A DNA stretch of 64,000 nt from an uncultured Christensenellaceae bacterium (GTDB lineage: Bacteria > Bacillota > Clostridia > Christensenellales > Pumilibacteraceae), in the NCBI GenBank assembly GCA_910587595.1, contig CAJULQ010000001.1, positions 372,001 to 436,000 on the forward strand. The letters are read 5' to 3'. The position numbers were made by a program, and so were the translations under genes. Each line of letters opens with the position of its first letter. The stretch's first letter is position 1. Below, piece by piece: positions 34,686-43,410 of this stretch. Under the pieces are notes generated by a model. That model was not told the origin of the DNA and made no database searches. It saw nothing but the letters and a program-made list of their open reading frames with translations.

Positions 34686-36041
34686 TTACACGTTAAGAGG
34701 TATGACGAACGCGCCCTCGCCCGCCGCCAATTTGATATTCACTTTGTTCTTTTTCACTTCGTATACCGTGCGTTTGCCGTTTTTATACACGAGCGCGCGA
34801 TTGGCTTTTTTGAACGTGATGCTCACTTCGTCTTTCAATTGATCGGTGGGTTCGGTGTAGTTGGAAAGCATAAGAGCATAGTTGCCGTCGGCGTCTTTGA
34901 ATTCGCCCGCCAACGTATCTTGCGTGGCGGTGATCGCATTGGCGCACTGCCATTCGGTCAGCGGATCCACAATGCCGTTAAACGCCAAATTGAAATAGTC
35001 GGGGTCTTCTTCCAAATTGACCGAGCCGAGCACGGGTTTCACGCCCTGCCAATCGAAAGACATATACACTTCGTCCCATGCCGCAAGTTCGCCGTTGATC
35101 TCTTTGGCCCACCAATACGCATCCTTGGGCGTGCAACTCACGTTGTTTTCCACACAGCCGCCCGTAAAGCCGAGCAAAGACTGCCGATAGGTAAAGTAAG
35201 AAAACCCGTCAATGCCGAACGCCATGTCGGTGTTTATTTGGAACGTTAGATCGGCCTTACTCGTGATATCGCGCGTTGTGCCTTTATCGCCGTAGTTCTG
35301 AATAAACATATGGAATTCGCCGTTGTTCTTTTTGGCATGTTGCGCATAGATGCTCATGGTGTGCAACCAACTCGTTGCCACGGCATTAACGCCGCCGCGC
35401 GTTACGAGCGGATAGATATCGGTGGAATAAATGCGTCTGCCCTCGATCTTATCGAGCACCGTGCTTTCTATCGCCGTGAGATATCCTTCGATATCGTTAC
35501 TGTGATCGCCCGAAAACATTTCGTGATTGGGCGAAAGGTTTACGTACAGCGTAACGTCGGGGTTGGTTTTATATATCTCTTTGGCCTTATCCACACGCTC
35601 CGCCACTTCTTTAAAATTGGTGCCGTACGGTTCGTCCCATAGGTTGATCATATCTACGGCGGCAAACTGCGTGTAGTCGTAATCGCTCATTTGCGAACCG
35701 TCCACGTTATTGGTGGCCGTATCATGCCCCAAAATAGCTTTTAAGCCCACTTGTTCGCAGTAGCGCAACTGGTCGAAGTATTCTTCGGTGTCGCGCGCGG
35801 CAAACGCCGAGTCCATAAACATGTGCGTCAAGCCCATGTCTTTGGCCATTTGGTAGTCTTCCAATGTGTTCAACGGAACGTCCCACCCGCCGATCCACAT
35901 ATGTTTGCCGCTCGCATACGCGGGGTATTTTTCGTTGGCCGACGTGCCGCTCTCCTTATTACACCCCGCAAACGCGCCCAATGCGGCAACCAGCATAGCC
36001 AGCGCCAACACGATCGCGCTCAGTTTCTTTCTTTTCGTCAT
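34686..36041 (-). CDS. TIM-barrel glycosidase-like lipoprotein
   Basis: 451 residues; GAGGAGG upstream. The signal peptide ends in FAGCNKE. The body reads like a (beta/alpha)8 barrel: HMWIGGWDVPLNTLEDYQMAK, GLTHMFMDSAF, VDMINLWDEPYGTN (a candidate acid/base Glu), VTLYVNLSPNH, YSTDIYPLV, FHMFIQNYG, GFSYFTYRQ. A small beta domain follows at the C-terminus. It resembles sugar-operon barrels annotated only as glycoside hydrolase-like; I cannot name the family. Outside the membrane it may cut or bind the glycan imported by the neighbouring ABC system. Confidence 0.65.
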   Translation of the reverse strand: MTKRKKLSAIVLALAMLVAALGAFAGCNKESGTSANEKYPAYASGKHMWIGGWDVPLNTLEDYQMAKDMGLTHMFMDSAFAARDTEEYFDQLRYCEQVGLKAILGHDTATNNVDGSQMSDYDYTQFAAVDMINLWDEPYGTNFKEVAERVDKAKEIYKTNPDVTLYVNLSPNHEMFSGDHSNDIEGYLTAIESTVLDKIEGRRIYSTDIYPLVTRGGVNAVATSWLHTMSIYAQHAKKNNGEFHMFIQNYGDKGTTRDITSKADLTFQINTDMAFGIDGFSYFTYRQSLLGFTGGCVENNVSCTPKDAYWWAKEINGELAAWDEVYMSFDWQGVKPVLGSVNLEEDPDYFNLAFNGIVDPLTEWQCANAITATQDTLAGEFKDADGNYALMLSNYTEPTDQLKDEVSITFKKANRALVYKNGKRTVYEVKKNKVNIKLAAGEGAFVIPLNV

Positions 36042-36155
36042 ACACTTTTCCTCCTCGGAAATTTTTTATGTTGATGCGCTTTACCGCCGTACGTTTTCCG
36101 TGCCGATACGGTCGCCTGCGCAAAAAACAACGCTTTTATCCAATACCCTTTTGTA

Positions 36156-37070
36156 TCAGCCCTTGATACCGCCCACGCTCATGGATTCCATCATCACTTT
36201 TTGAAACAGAATAAACAGCACAATCACGGGCAACACGCTCACGATAAGCCCCGCAAACAACAGCGGATAATTCATATTGCGCACCATTTGCGATTGGAAG
36301 ATATATAAGCCGGACGCCAATGTGGGAAAGGACTGCAAAAACAAATTGGGTTCCATGTATTCGTTCCACAGCTGCACCGTGGACACCAAGAACAACGACC
36401 CCATTACGGGCAACGCCATGGGCAACATGATCTTAATAAATACGCGCAAGTGGCTCGCGCCGTCTATAAAGCCCGCCTCGGCATACGTCCAAGACAGCGT
36501 TTTGAAAAAGGAGAACAGCACGATAAAGTTAAAACCGAACCCCGCCATTTTGGTGACGAGCAACAGCGGCGTATCCAAAATGCCCAGCGTTCTATACACG
36601 CGATACTGCGACGGGAATGCGCCCACAATGGGGATCATCATGCACACGAGCGCCATGCCGTAAAATATTTTGCGGCCGGGGAATTTGTATTTGGAAACGA
36701 TATACGCCACCACCGCCGACGTAAGCGCGCCCAATGCCGCGCCGCCCAACGCATACCACACCGAATTGATAAACATAACGACCATGTTTTTGCCGTTGGC
36801 TTGCACGGCGGTGAACGCTTTCAGAAAGTTGTCGAACTTCCAACTCTTAGGCAGCCCTACCATGCTATCGTCGTATTCGAGCTGGGTCTTGAGCGCCAAC
36901 GAGATCGCGTAAAGCATGGCGTAAAACAGTGTAAACGCATAGAGGGCAAACAACACGAACACAATGATCTTGGCCACCAAAAAGCTCACGCTTTTTTTCT
37001 TGCCGTTGTTCTCTTTTTGCACTTCGGGCAGCGCGCTCGTTTGCGTTGCCGCGGTATTTATGTTTTCCAT
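36156..37070 (-). CDS. Sugar ABC transporter permease, MalG type (operon 2)
   Basis: 304 residues, six membrane segments, EAA loop AEAGFIDGASHLRVFIKIMLP, and the terminal SVGGIKG typical of MalG-like proteins. A polar N-terminal tail of about 30 residues precedes the first segment. GGGAG lies upstream of the start. The 114 bases downstream hold only the ribosome binding site of the next gene; I see no further signal there. Confidence 0.92.
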   Translation of the reverse strand: MENINTAATQTSALPEVQKENNGKKKSVSFLVAKIIVFVLFALYAFTLFYAMLYAISLALKTQLEYDDSMVGLPKSWKFDNFLKAFTAVQANGKNMVVMFINSVWYALGGAALGALTSAVVAYIVSKYKFPGRKIFYGMALVCMMIPIVGAFPSQYRVYRTLGILDTPLLLVTKMAGFGFNFIVLFSFFKTLSWTYAEAGFIDGASHLRVFIKIMLPMALPVMGSLFLVSTVQLWNEYMEPNLFLQSFPTLASGLYIFQSQMVRNMNYPLLFAGLIVSVLPVIVLFILFQKVMMESMSVGGIKG

Positions 37071-37088
37071 AACAAACGCTCTCCCTTT

Positions 37089-38048
37089 TTAATACGTTAC
37101 GTCGGGGTCGATCTTGTTGAACAACCACCGCACAAAGAACACAACGGGCACGCTGACCAAGGTGAAGAACATACCGATAGCCGCGGGATAGTTCAGATCC
37201 ACGCCCCCTTGCGTTTTGCGATAGATCCAAAACGATATGGTGGTGGTGGCGGGTCTATCGACCGTCTGCCCAGCCTCGGCAAACAGCAGAATGGGACCCG
37301 TGCTGTTGAACATAGACGTGATACATAGGATGATAGTGGTGGAAATGGTGGGCCACACCATGGGAATGATGATAGACCACAGCTCGCGGTACCACGGGCA
37401 ACCGTCTAACGCCGCCGCCTCGATATTCTCCTGCGGCACGCGGCTCATGGCGCTTTGGTACAACAGCATGTTCACGCCGAATCCCGTCCACACCGTGTAG
37501 GCGATAATTGTGGCCGTGGCCGTTTTGTCGTTCGCCAAAAGCGCCGGCACGCGCTTTCCGAACAGCTTGAACACATACTGATCGAGCGGACCGCCCAACG
37601 AAATAAGCCGCTTGTAGGTGGTAACGAACAGCACCGCGCTTATTATGGAGGGCAAGAAGAACACCACGCGGAACAGTTTGTAGCCCCACAGCTTTTTATA
37701 TAAAAAGTAAGACACCAAGAAGGTTACGGGGATCATGACCACGGCGGTGCCGAAATATTTGAACGTGTTTTTGAGCGCCGCCACTACCATGGATTGCGGG
37801 TTTTTGAACTCGTTGAAAAAGCGCGAAAAATTGCCGAGCGACCACGCGAAAATCTCGCCGCCGTTGTCGCTGTAGTCCACGAATTCTTGGAACGCCATGA
37901 TGATCGAATTGGCGTTGACCCAGATGTAGAACACAATAAACTGCAAAAGAGGAATGAGCAGCATTGCATACGCGAACCCCCACTCTTTCAGCTTGCGCCG
38001 CGAAAATATCGGGCGCTTTCCCTTGCGGGTGTCAACAAGAACAGACAT
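37089..38048 (-). CDS. Sugar ABC transporter permease, MalF type (operon 2)
   Basis: 319 residues with six membrane segments and the EAA loop IEAAALDGCPWYRELWSIIIP. The start has AGGAGG six bases upstream and overlaps the end of the GH2 gene by 17 bases, so translation is coupled. It pairs with the MalG-type permease 18 bases downstream; again no ATPase gene is present. Confidence 0.92.
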   Translation of the reverse strand: MSVLVDTRKGKRPIFSRRKLKEWGFAYAMLLIPLLQFIVFYIWVNANSIIMAFQEFVDYSDNGGEIFAWSLGNFSRFFNEFKNPQSMVVAALKNTFKYFGTAVVMIPVTFLVSYFLYKKLWGYKLFRVVFFLPSIISAVLFVTTYKRLISLGGPLDQYVFKLFGKRVPALLANDKTATATIIAYTVWTGFGVNMLLYQSAMSRVPQENIEAAALDGCPWYRELWSIIIPMVWPTISTTIILCITSMFNSTGPILLFAEAGQTVDRPATTTISFWIYRKTQGGVDLNYPAAIGMFFTLVSVPVVFFVRWLFNKIDPDVTY

Positions 38049-39828
38049 CTTTTCCTCCTATTTGTCGGGCGTTTTCCCGCTCTACGGCGGCGATCTGCCG
38101 ATTGCACTCGATAATGCGCTTTCGTCCCGCCTCGCTCCATTTAGACGTGCGATCGTAAAACAGCAAGCCGTTTTGCTCTTGCTCGATATCGTACAGTTGC
38201 GTATAACAAAATCCGCACAGTTTTTTGCAAGACAACAGCTGTTGGGTGGTGTTTACATACTGCTCCAAAAACGCGGTTTCGGTGTCGCATGCCCGATACC
38301 CCCACGCGCTTGTTTCGCGTACGCACGCTACGGCGCTCTGTAAGCCGTTTACCCGCCCGTCGGGATTGTAGGCCACCCCGCCGTATTCGCTGGCGTGCAC
38401 GGGCAGTTTGCCGTCGTACAGCGCGCCTTGTTCAACGCGCGGCGGATACAGCGTATCCATGATGAGCTCGTCTTTTTCTTCCAACGCTTGTATGTAGTGT
38501 GCCACTTCTTCGGGCGTATGATAGCAATGAAAGTCAAATAGATCGGTGTGTTTGCCGTGATAGCCGCCGCTTGCGTCCACGCACGGACGCGTGCCGTCCA
38601 AACGCTTTGTGAGGCGATACATGCTTTCCACAAAGCGGATGTCGCGCACCTTGGCCGCGTCTTTGAGATCGCTCCACGCCTCGTTGAGCGGACACCACAG
38701 CACGATGCTCGGATGATTGCGGAACTGCTCCACCGTTTCCGTCCACTCGGCCGCCAACGTATCCAAAGCATCCAACGTGTGGTAGGCCACGCCCCAGCTG
38801 GCGTATTCGCCCCACACCATCAGCCCCGCGCGGTCGCACTCGTACAAATGCCGCGGCTCGAACACCTTTTGGTGCAACCGCACGCCGTTGAAACCGAACG
38901 CGAGCGCTTGCGCCACGTCGCGCCGTATGTCCTCTGCGCTCGGCGCGGTGTATAGGCCGTCGGGATAATACCCTTGGTCGAGCACCAAGCGTTGGAACAC
39001 GCTTTTGCCGTTCACGAAGAATTTGCGCCCTTCGAACTTTACGTCGCGTAAGCCGAAATAGCTTTTCACCTCGTCGTCGCCGTAGCGTAGCGTAACGTTG
39101 TATAAGCCGCCCCGCCCGATCTCCCACAAGTGCGTTTCGGCCAACCGTATATCGTAAACGCCGCGATTTTCCGTATCGCGCACGCGCCCCATTTCTTTGC
39201 CGTTAAAGGTTATGGCAACGTCTACGGGCGCCTTGCCCTCCGTTTGCAACGAAAGGGTAACTTTGCCGCTAAAGGCATGGGCAACGTATGTGACCGAACG
39301 GATATACGCTTTGGGCGTACGTTCCAGCCACACCGTTTGCCAAATGCCCGTAACGCGGGTGTAAAAACAACCGTAGGCCTCTTTTTCGGCCGTCTGCTTG
39401 CCGCTCGGCACGTTTTCGCGCACGTCGTCGTGCACCGCCACCGTGATGCGGTTTTTGCCGACGTGCACAAAGGGCGTAATCTCCACGCCGAACGCCGTAT
39501 ATCCGCCCGTGTGTCCGCCCGCCGCGCGGCCGTTCACAAACACTTGCGCGCTGTAGTCCACCGCGCCGAACCGCAACACCAACCGCCCTTGCAAGTCGCT
39601 TTCTAAAACGGTGATCTCGCGCGAATACAAACAATCGCAAATAAGATTGGTAACACCTATGCCCGAAAGCTTGGATTCGGGACAAAAAGGCACTTCGATC
39701 TTACCGTCGAGCGCACAGTTCTCTCGGCCGTGCGGTTTTCCCACGGCAAAATCCCACGTTCCGTTCAGGCACTCGTAGTTCTCTCTCTCAAATTGCGGAT
39801 CGGGATGTTCGGTTCTGTACACTCTCAT
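38032..39828 (-). CDS. Glycoside hydrolase family 2 (beta-galactosidase/glucuronidase type), cytoplasmic
   Basis: 598 residues. Sugar-binding jelly roll (1-170), Ig-like domain (175-265) and TIM barrel (266-590) as in GH2. The acid/base is Glu383 in WCPLNEAW and the nucleophile Glu481 in HASEYGG. No signal peptide, so it acts on imported oligosaccharides. Short for a beta-galactosidase of the LacZ type and closer in length to beta-glucuronidases; specificity cannot be read here. First gene of operon 2, preceded by AAAGGAAA. Confidence 0.92.
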   Translation of the reverse strand: MRVYRTEHPDPQFERENYECLNGTWDFAVGKPHGRENCALDGKIEVPFCPESKLSGIGVTNLICDCLYSREITVLESDLQGRLVLRFGAVDYSAQVFVNGRAAGGHTGGYTAFGVEITPFVHVGKNRITVAVHDDVRENVPSGKQTAEKEAYGCFYTRVTGIWQTVWLERTPKAYIRSVTYVAHAFSGKVTLSLQTEGKAPVDVAITFNGKEMGRVRDTENRGVYDIRLAETHLWEIGRGGLYNVTLRYGDDEVKSYFGLRDVKFEGRKFFVNGKSVFQRLVLDQGYYPDGLYTAPSAEDIRRDVAQALAFGFNGVRLHQKVFEPRHLYECDRAGLMVWGEYASWGVAYHTLDALDTLAAEWTETVEQFRNHPSIVLWCPLNEAWSDLKDAAKVRDIRFVESMYRLTKRLDGTRPCVDASGGYHGKHTDLFDFHCYHTPEEVAHYIQALEEKDELIMDTLYPPRVEQGALYDGKLPVHASEYGGVAYNPDGRVNGLQSAVACVRETSAWGYRACDTETAFLEQYVNTTQQLLSCKKLCGFCYTQLYDIEQEQNGLLFYDRTSKWSEAGRKRIIECNRQIAAVERENARQIGGKDVCSC

Positions 39829-39869
39829 TTTCCTTTATTTGTTTTTTCCTCTTCGGGCTAAGTTTTTTT

Positions 39870-39914
39870 ATATATTCGCATCAGCGAATATATACGAACA
39901 CCCTAGGGTGTTCG
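39870..39914. promoter_or_regulatory. Two adjacent palindromes, candidate operators of sugar operon 2
   Basis: A perfect 20-base palindrome at 39895-39914 (half-site CGAACACCCT), and next to it 9-base arms ATATATTCG and CGAATATAT around CATCAG (39870-39893). Both lie 18-60 bases downstream of the predicted operon start and between the divergent genes, so the regulator at 40091 is the likely binder. Confidence 0.55.
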
Positions 39915-39938
39915 GCCGCTCCTTTTCTTTTCCCCAAC

Positions 39939-39966
39939 AGTATACCATATATCGGGCGCATTGCAA
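39939..39966 (-). promoter_or_regulatory. Promoter of sugar operon 2
   Basis: Minus strand TTGCAA (39961-39966), 16-base spacer, TATACT (39939-39944). Expected start near 39932. Confidence 0.65.
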
Positions 39967-40040
39967 GAGGTTTGAGCTTCTCAATATTCGGGTGTTTCGA
40001 TCGCAACTGTTCTCAAATTTCGGAAAGTATCCAAAAACGG

Positions 40041-40069
40041 TTGACATTTTGCGCGCAAACGCCCATACT
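40041..40069 (+). promoter_or_regulatory. Possible promoter of regulator 2
   Basis: TTGACA (40041-40046), 17-base spacer, CATACT (40064-40069). The expected start at about 40076 coincides with the first base of the GGGAGGAG site, giving a leader of only about 15 bases. Confidence 0.5.
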
Positions 40070-40090
40070 GTTTTTGGGAGGAGTACCGCC

Positions 40091-41044
40091 GTGAGCGATA
40101 TATTGACACCGCAAAAACATTTTATTTTAAGTATAGATAACGATGCCGAGCACAAACTGATCGCCGAAATAAGCCGCGCGCTGTCCGTGCCCGAACGCAT
40201 TGCCATCTTAAAAAGCATACTGCGATCCAACAAAAACCTATCCATGCTGAGCGAGGAACTCGACATGCCCATATCCAGCGTGGCCAGACACGTGGATATC
40301 CTCACCGACGCGGGGCTTATCTACACGTCGTATCAGCCCGGCCCCAAAGGGCACACCAAGTATTGCTCGCAAGCCGTGCTGTCTTTCACCGTTTCGCTCG
40401 AATCGTGTGCAGACGAAAAGGACGCCAAGCCCGAATACGCGGTGGAAATGCCGCTCGGCATGTTCAGCCACTGCCACATAAAAGCGCCGTGCGGCATGAC
40501 GGGCGCCGAGGGCGAGATCGCGGGGTTCGACAACCCCAACGTGTTTTTTTCGCCCGTTCGGTTGCAAGCCGAATGCATATGGTTCGACGGCGGCTTTATC
40601 AGCTACAACTTCCCCACCGATTTCCCGCGCACGCAAAAGTTTTCGGAGATCACCTTTTCTTTCGAGATCTGCTCCGAAACCATTTACTACAACAACAACT
40701 GGCCAAGCGACATCACCGTGCGCATCAACGACGTGGAAACGGTAACGTTCACCTCGCCGGGAGATTTCGGCGGCCGTCGCGGCAAATATACGCCGTTGTA
40801 TTGGCCGGTCACCAGCACGCAGTTCGGCCTTTTGAAAAAGATAAGCGTAAACGAAGAGGGCGTGTTTGTGGACAACAGCTTTGTGTCCGACAAAGTGCGC
40901 TTTGCCGATCTGAAGATATACAACGGCTCGGCCATCAAGCTGGACATAGGCATCAAAGAGGACGCCAAACATAAGGGCGGCATCAACTTGTTCGGCAAGA
41001 ATTTCGGCGATTATCCGCAATCTATCATGATGACGCTCAAATAG
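40091..41044 (+). CDS. ArsR-type transcriptional regulator with the same C-terminal domain (regulator 2)
   Basis: 317 residues from a GTG at 40091, chosen for GGGAGGAG upstream; the frame is open much further back without a site. Residues 25-80 are the winged helix (ALSVPERIAILKSIL, LSEELDMPISSVARHVDIL). The C-terminal 230 residues match regulator 1 along their length, with TSPGDFGGRRG (221-231) and GIKEDAKHKGG (287-297) nearly unchanged. It is divergent from the GH2-led operon, with two palindromes in between, and so probably controls it. Confidence 0.82.
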   Translation: MSDILTPQKHFILSIDNDAEHKLIAEISRALSVPERIAILKSILRSNKNLSMLSEELDMPISSVARHVDILTDAGLIYTSYQPGPKGHTKYCSQAVLSFTVSLESCADEKDAKPEYAVEMPLGMFSHCHIKAPCGMTGAEGEIAGFDNPNVFFSPVRLQAECIWFDGGFISYNFPTDFPRTQKFSEITFSFEICSETIYYNNNWPSDITVRINDVETVTFTSPGDFGGRRGKYTPLYWPVTSTQFGLLKKISVNEEGVFVDNSFVSDKVRFADLKIYNGSAIKLDIGIKEDAKHKGGINLFGKNFGDYPQSIMMTLK

Positions 41045-41045
41045 A

Positions 41046-41086
41046 AAAAGCCCGCGAAAGCAAGTTGTTTTCGCGGGTGTTTTTTT
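41046..41086. terminator. Bidirectional terminator between regulator 2 and GH36
   Basis: Stem CCCGCGAAA (41051-41059) with TTTCGCGGG (41069-41077), A-run on the left and T-run on the right, between convergent genes. Confidence 0.85.
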
Positions 41087-41107
41087 CGTTTTTTCAAAAG
41101 GGGCGTT

Positions 41108-43294
41108 TTATCGCTTGGCGCGCACCTCGGCGATATGCCACACAAAACATTGGTAATCGAAAAGTTGCGGCAAGGCCACGCCGAACCGCATGAGTGCCGC
41201 GCCGCTTGCGGTAACGTTGCATTCGGCAATGCGATACGTTTTGTTTTCATTTAAGCCTTGCAACCGCACAAACGCGTCTTTGCGGTAGCCGTTGGGCACG
41301 GCGCGCAACCCTTCGCCCACCACGTAGGCCGCTGTTTTGTCGGCGCGCACCGTCATCATGCAAAAACGGTCGCCCGCAAACGGATCGAGCAAGCGGTAAA
41401 CGTCGCCTTGCAGTACGTCCGTTTCCACCTCTTTATAGGCGCGTATTTGTTCGCGCACAGTCGCCTTTTCTTGTTCCGTAAGCTTGGAAAGGTCCAACTC
41501 GTAGCCCGTAGCGCCCAACGAGGCGATCGCGCCGCGCGAGTGCAGCGGCGTGGTGCGACCCGTTTGGTGGTTGGGGCACGCGGACACGTGGCAACTCATG
41601 GCGGCCAAAGGATAACAAACGGACGTGCCCCACTGTATGCGGGCACGTTCGTACGCGTCGGTGTTGTCGCTCGTCCAAATTTGCGGGAAATAGTATAACA
41701 TGCCCGCGTCGAACCGTCCGCCGCCCGACGCGCACCCCTCGAAGAACACGTGCGGGAAAGCGGACGTTAAACGTTCGGCCAGATCGTATACGCCCAAAAT
41801 ATAGCGGTGCGCAAATTCGCCTTGCCGTTCGGCGGGCAACGTGTGAGAATAAAACTCGCTCACGCTGCGGTTCATGTCCCACTTCACATACGAAATTTCG
41901 TTTTCCCGCAAGATCTTGCCCACCGCCTCGAATACGTGGTCCACCACTTCTTTGCGGGTAAGATCGAGGGTGAGCTGACTGCGGCTGCGATAAGGCGGCT
42001 GCCCCGCTTTGCCGATCGCCCAATCGGGGTGGGCGCGGTACAATTCGCTCTTTTCGCAAATCATCTCCGGCTCGAACCAAAGGCCGAACTTGATATTGTT
42101 TTGTTTGCACCGATCGATAAGCGGCGTTAACCCTTGCGGCAGTTTGCCCGTGTGCACCGTCCAATCGCCCAAGCTCGAATCGTCTTTATCCCGCTTGCCG
42201 AACCAGCCGTCGTCTAACACGAACGTGTCCGCGCCGCACTCGGCCGCCTCGTCTATGATGGGAAACAAATTGTCGTACGAAAAATCGAAATAGGTGGCCT
42301 CCCAATTGTTGACCACGATAGGACGCGACGCATTCGCCCACCGCGGCGGCATGATGCGCGTGCGGATAAAACGGGCGTATGCGCGCGACAACTCGCCCAA
42401 CCCATGGCACGAATAGGCCAATAGCGCTTGCGGCAACACAAGCGTTTGGCCGCTTGCAAGCAGCGCGTTGAATGCCGTGTCGTTGATACCGCCTTGCATG
42501 CGCACCGTGTCGGCGTTGTGCACTTCCGCCGTGATCGCCCACGACCCGCTGTACACAAGCTGAAAGCCGTAGCACTCGCCTTGCGTTTCGGTGCAGTCGC
42601 GCCGCAAGAGCGCCGCAAACGGGTTCATTTGGTGGCTCGACGCGCCGCGCAAACTGTGCAAACGCGTAATGCCGTGACCGAGCGGCATGCGTTCGGGCGT
42701 GCGCTCCATGGTTTGGTTGCCGTGCAAACGCAGTATATCGAACGCATCGTCGGGCAGATCCACGCAAAAGGAAAACGCCTTTTCGATGCGCAAATCTTCC
42801 TTGCCCGTGTTGATAAGCTCGGCGTGCCGCGCCAAAATATCGGTGTTGTCGCTCACGGCGTAAAACAGCTTTATCTGCAACGGCGAAAAATCATCTTGCA
42901 AAACAATGCACAGCGTTTCGTCCGCCGTGCGCGCGTGCGGCAAACCGCTCAGCGCGGGCGCACCCTTTTGCACCGTGTGCGATACATAACAAAAACGACT
43001 CATGCGCGCGCCGTCTTGCCTTGCCGCCGTTACGGTGGGTTCGCGGTAATCGCCCCGCCCGAAAAAGGCGTATTCGCTCGGCAGTTCGTTCAGACAGCCG
43101 TCGCTCCAGCCGTCCCGCGTTTGTGGTTCGTGCGGCGCGCCGTACGTTTGCAGAAGATACGCCGTATCCTCCGCACGCAACGCTTTGCCGTAGTAGACAT
43201 GTTGCAAAAATCCGCTCGCGCCCACATACATGATATAGGCGTAATTTTTGCCGCGCAATACAAACGTTTTGCTTTTTTCCGAGTATTCTATCAT
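41108..43294 (-). CDS. Alpha-galactosidase, glycoside hydrolase family 36
   Basis: 728 residues; the start at 43294 has AAGGAAA upstream, while 28 codons further out the frame has no site. N-terminal beta-supersandwich (1-310), TIM barrel (320-640) and C-terminal beta domain. The nucleophile is Asp473 in KWDMNR and the acid/base Asp543 in SDNTDAY. FVLDDGWFGKRDKDD (358-372) is the family's substrate-contact loop. Length and motifs match the tetrameric bacterial GH36 enzymes acting on melibiose, raffinose and galacto-oligosaccharides. No signal peptide, so it is cytoplasmic. Single gene with its own promoter. Confidence 0.95.
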   Translation of the reverse strand: MIEYSEKSKTFVLRGKNYAYIMYVGASGFLQHVYYGKALRAEDTAYLLQTYGAPHEPQTRDGWSDGCLNELPSEYAFFGRGDYREPTVTAARQDGARMSRFCYVSHTVQKGAPALSGLPHARTADETLCIVLQDDFSPLQIKLFYAVSDNTDILARHAELINTGKEDLRIEKAFSFCVDLPDDAFDILRLHGNQTMERTPERMPLGHGITRLHSLRGASSHQMNPFAALLRRDCTETQGECYGFQLVYSGSWAITAEVHNADTVRMQGGINDTAFNALLASGQTLVLPQALLAYSCHGLGELSRAYARFIRTRIMPPRWANASRPIVVNNWEATYFDFSYDNLFPIIDEAAECGADTFVLDDGWFGKRDKDDSSLGDWTVHTGKLPQGLTPLIDRCKQNNIKFGLWFEPEMICEKSELYRAHPDWAIGKAGQPPYRSRSQLTLDLTRKEVVDHVFEAVGKILRENEISYVKWDMNRSVSEFYSHTLPAERQGEFAHRYILGVYDLAERLTSAFPHVFFEGCASGGGRFDAGMLYYFPQIWTSDNTDAYERARIQWGTSVCYPLAAMSCHVSACPNHQTGRTTPLHSRGAIASLGATGYELDLSKLTEQEKATVREQIRAYKEVETDVLQGDVYRLLDPFAGDRFCMMTVRADKTAAYVVGEGLRAVPNGYRKDAFVRLQGLNENKTYRIAECNVTASGAALMRFGVALPQLFDYQCFVWHIAEVRAKR

Positions 43295-43325
43295 GGCCGT
43301 TTTTCCTTTTCTTTGCGATACCGTC

Positions 43326-43354
43326 AGTATACACCATCGGTCGGTGTAAAGCAA
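43326..43354 (-). promoter_or_regulatory. Promoter of GH36 gene with inverted repeat in the spacer
   Basis: Minus strand TTGCTT (43349-43354), 17-base spacer, TATACT (43326-43331). Arms ACACC (43331-43335) and GGTGT (43343-43347) sit inside the spacer, where a repressor could bind. Confidence 0.55.
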
Positions 43355-43356
43355 GC

Positions 43357-43380
43357 AAAAAAACCGTTGCCGCAGCAACG
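43357..43380 (-). terminator. Terminator of gpsA
   Basis: Stem CGTTGC/GCAACG (43365-43370 with 43375-43380), tetraloop, then a run of seven T on the minus strand. Confidence 0.75.
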
Positions 43381-43410
43381 ATTTTTGCTTGCCCGTACGG
43401 GGGGCGAAAA

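Noticed and set aside
39839..40090. Extension of regulator 2 by 84 codons
   Set aside because: It covers the palindromes and promoters of the divergent control region; GTG at 40091 has a strong ribosome binding site and matches the start of regulator 1.
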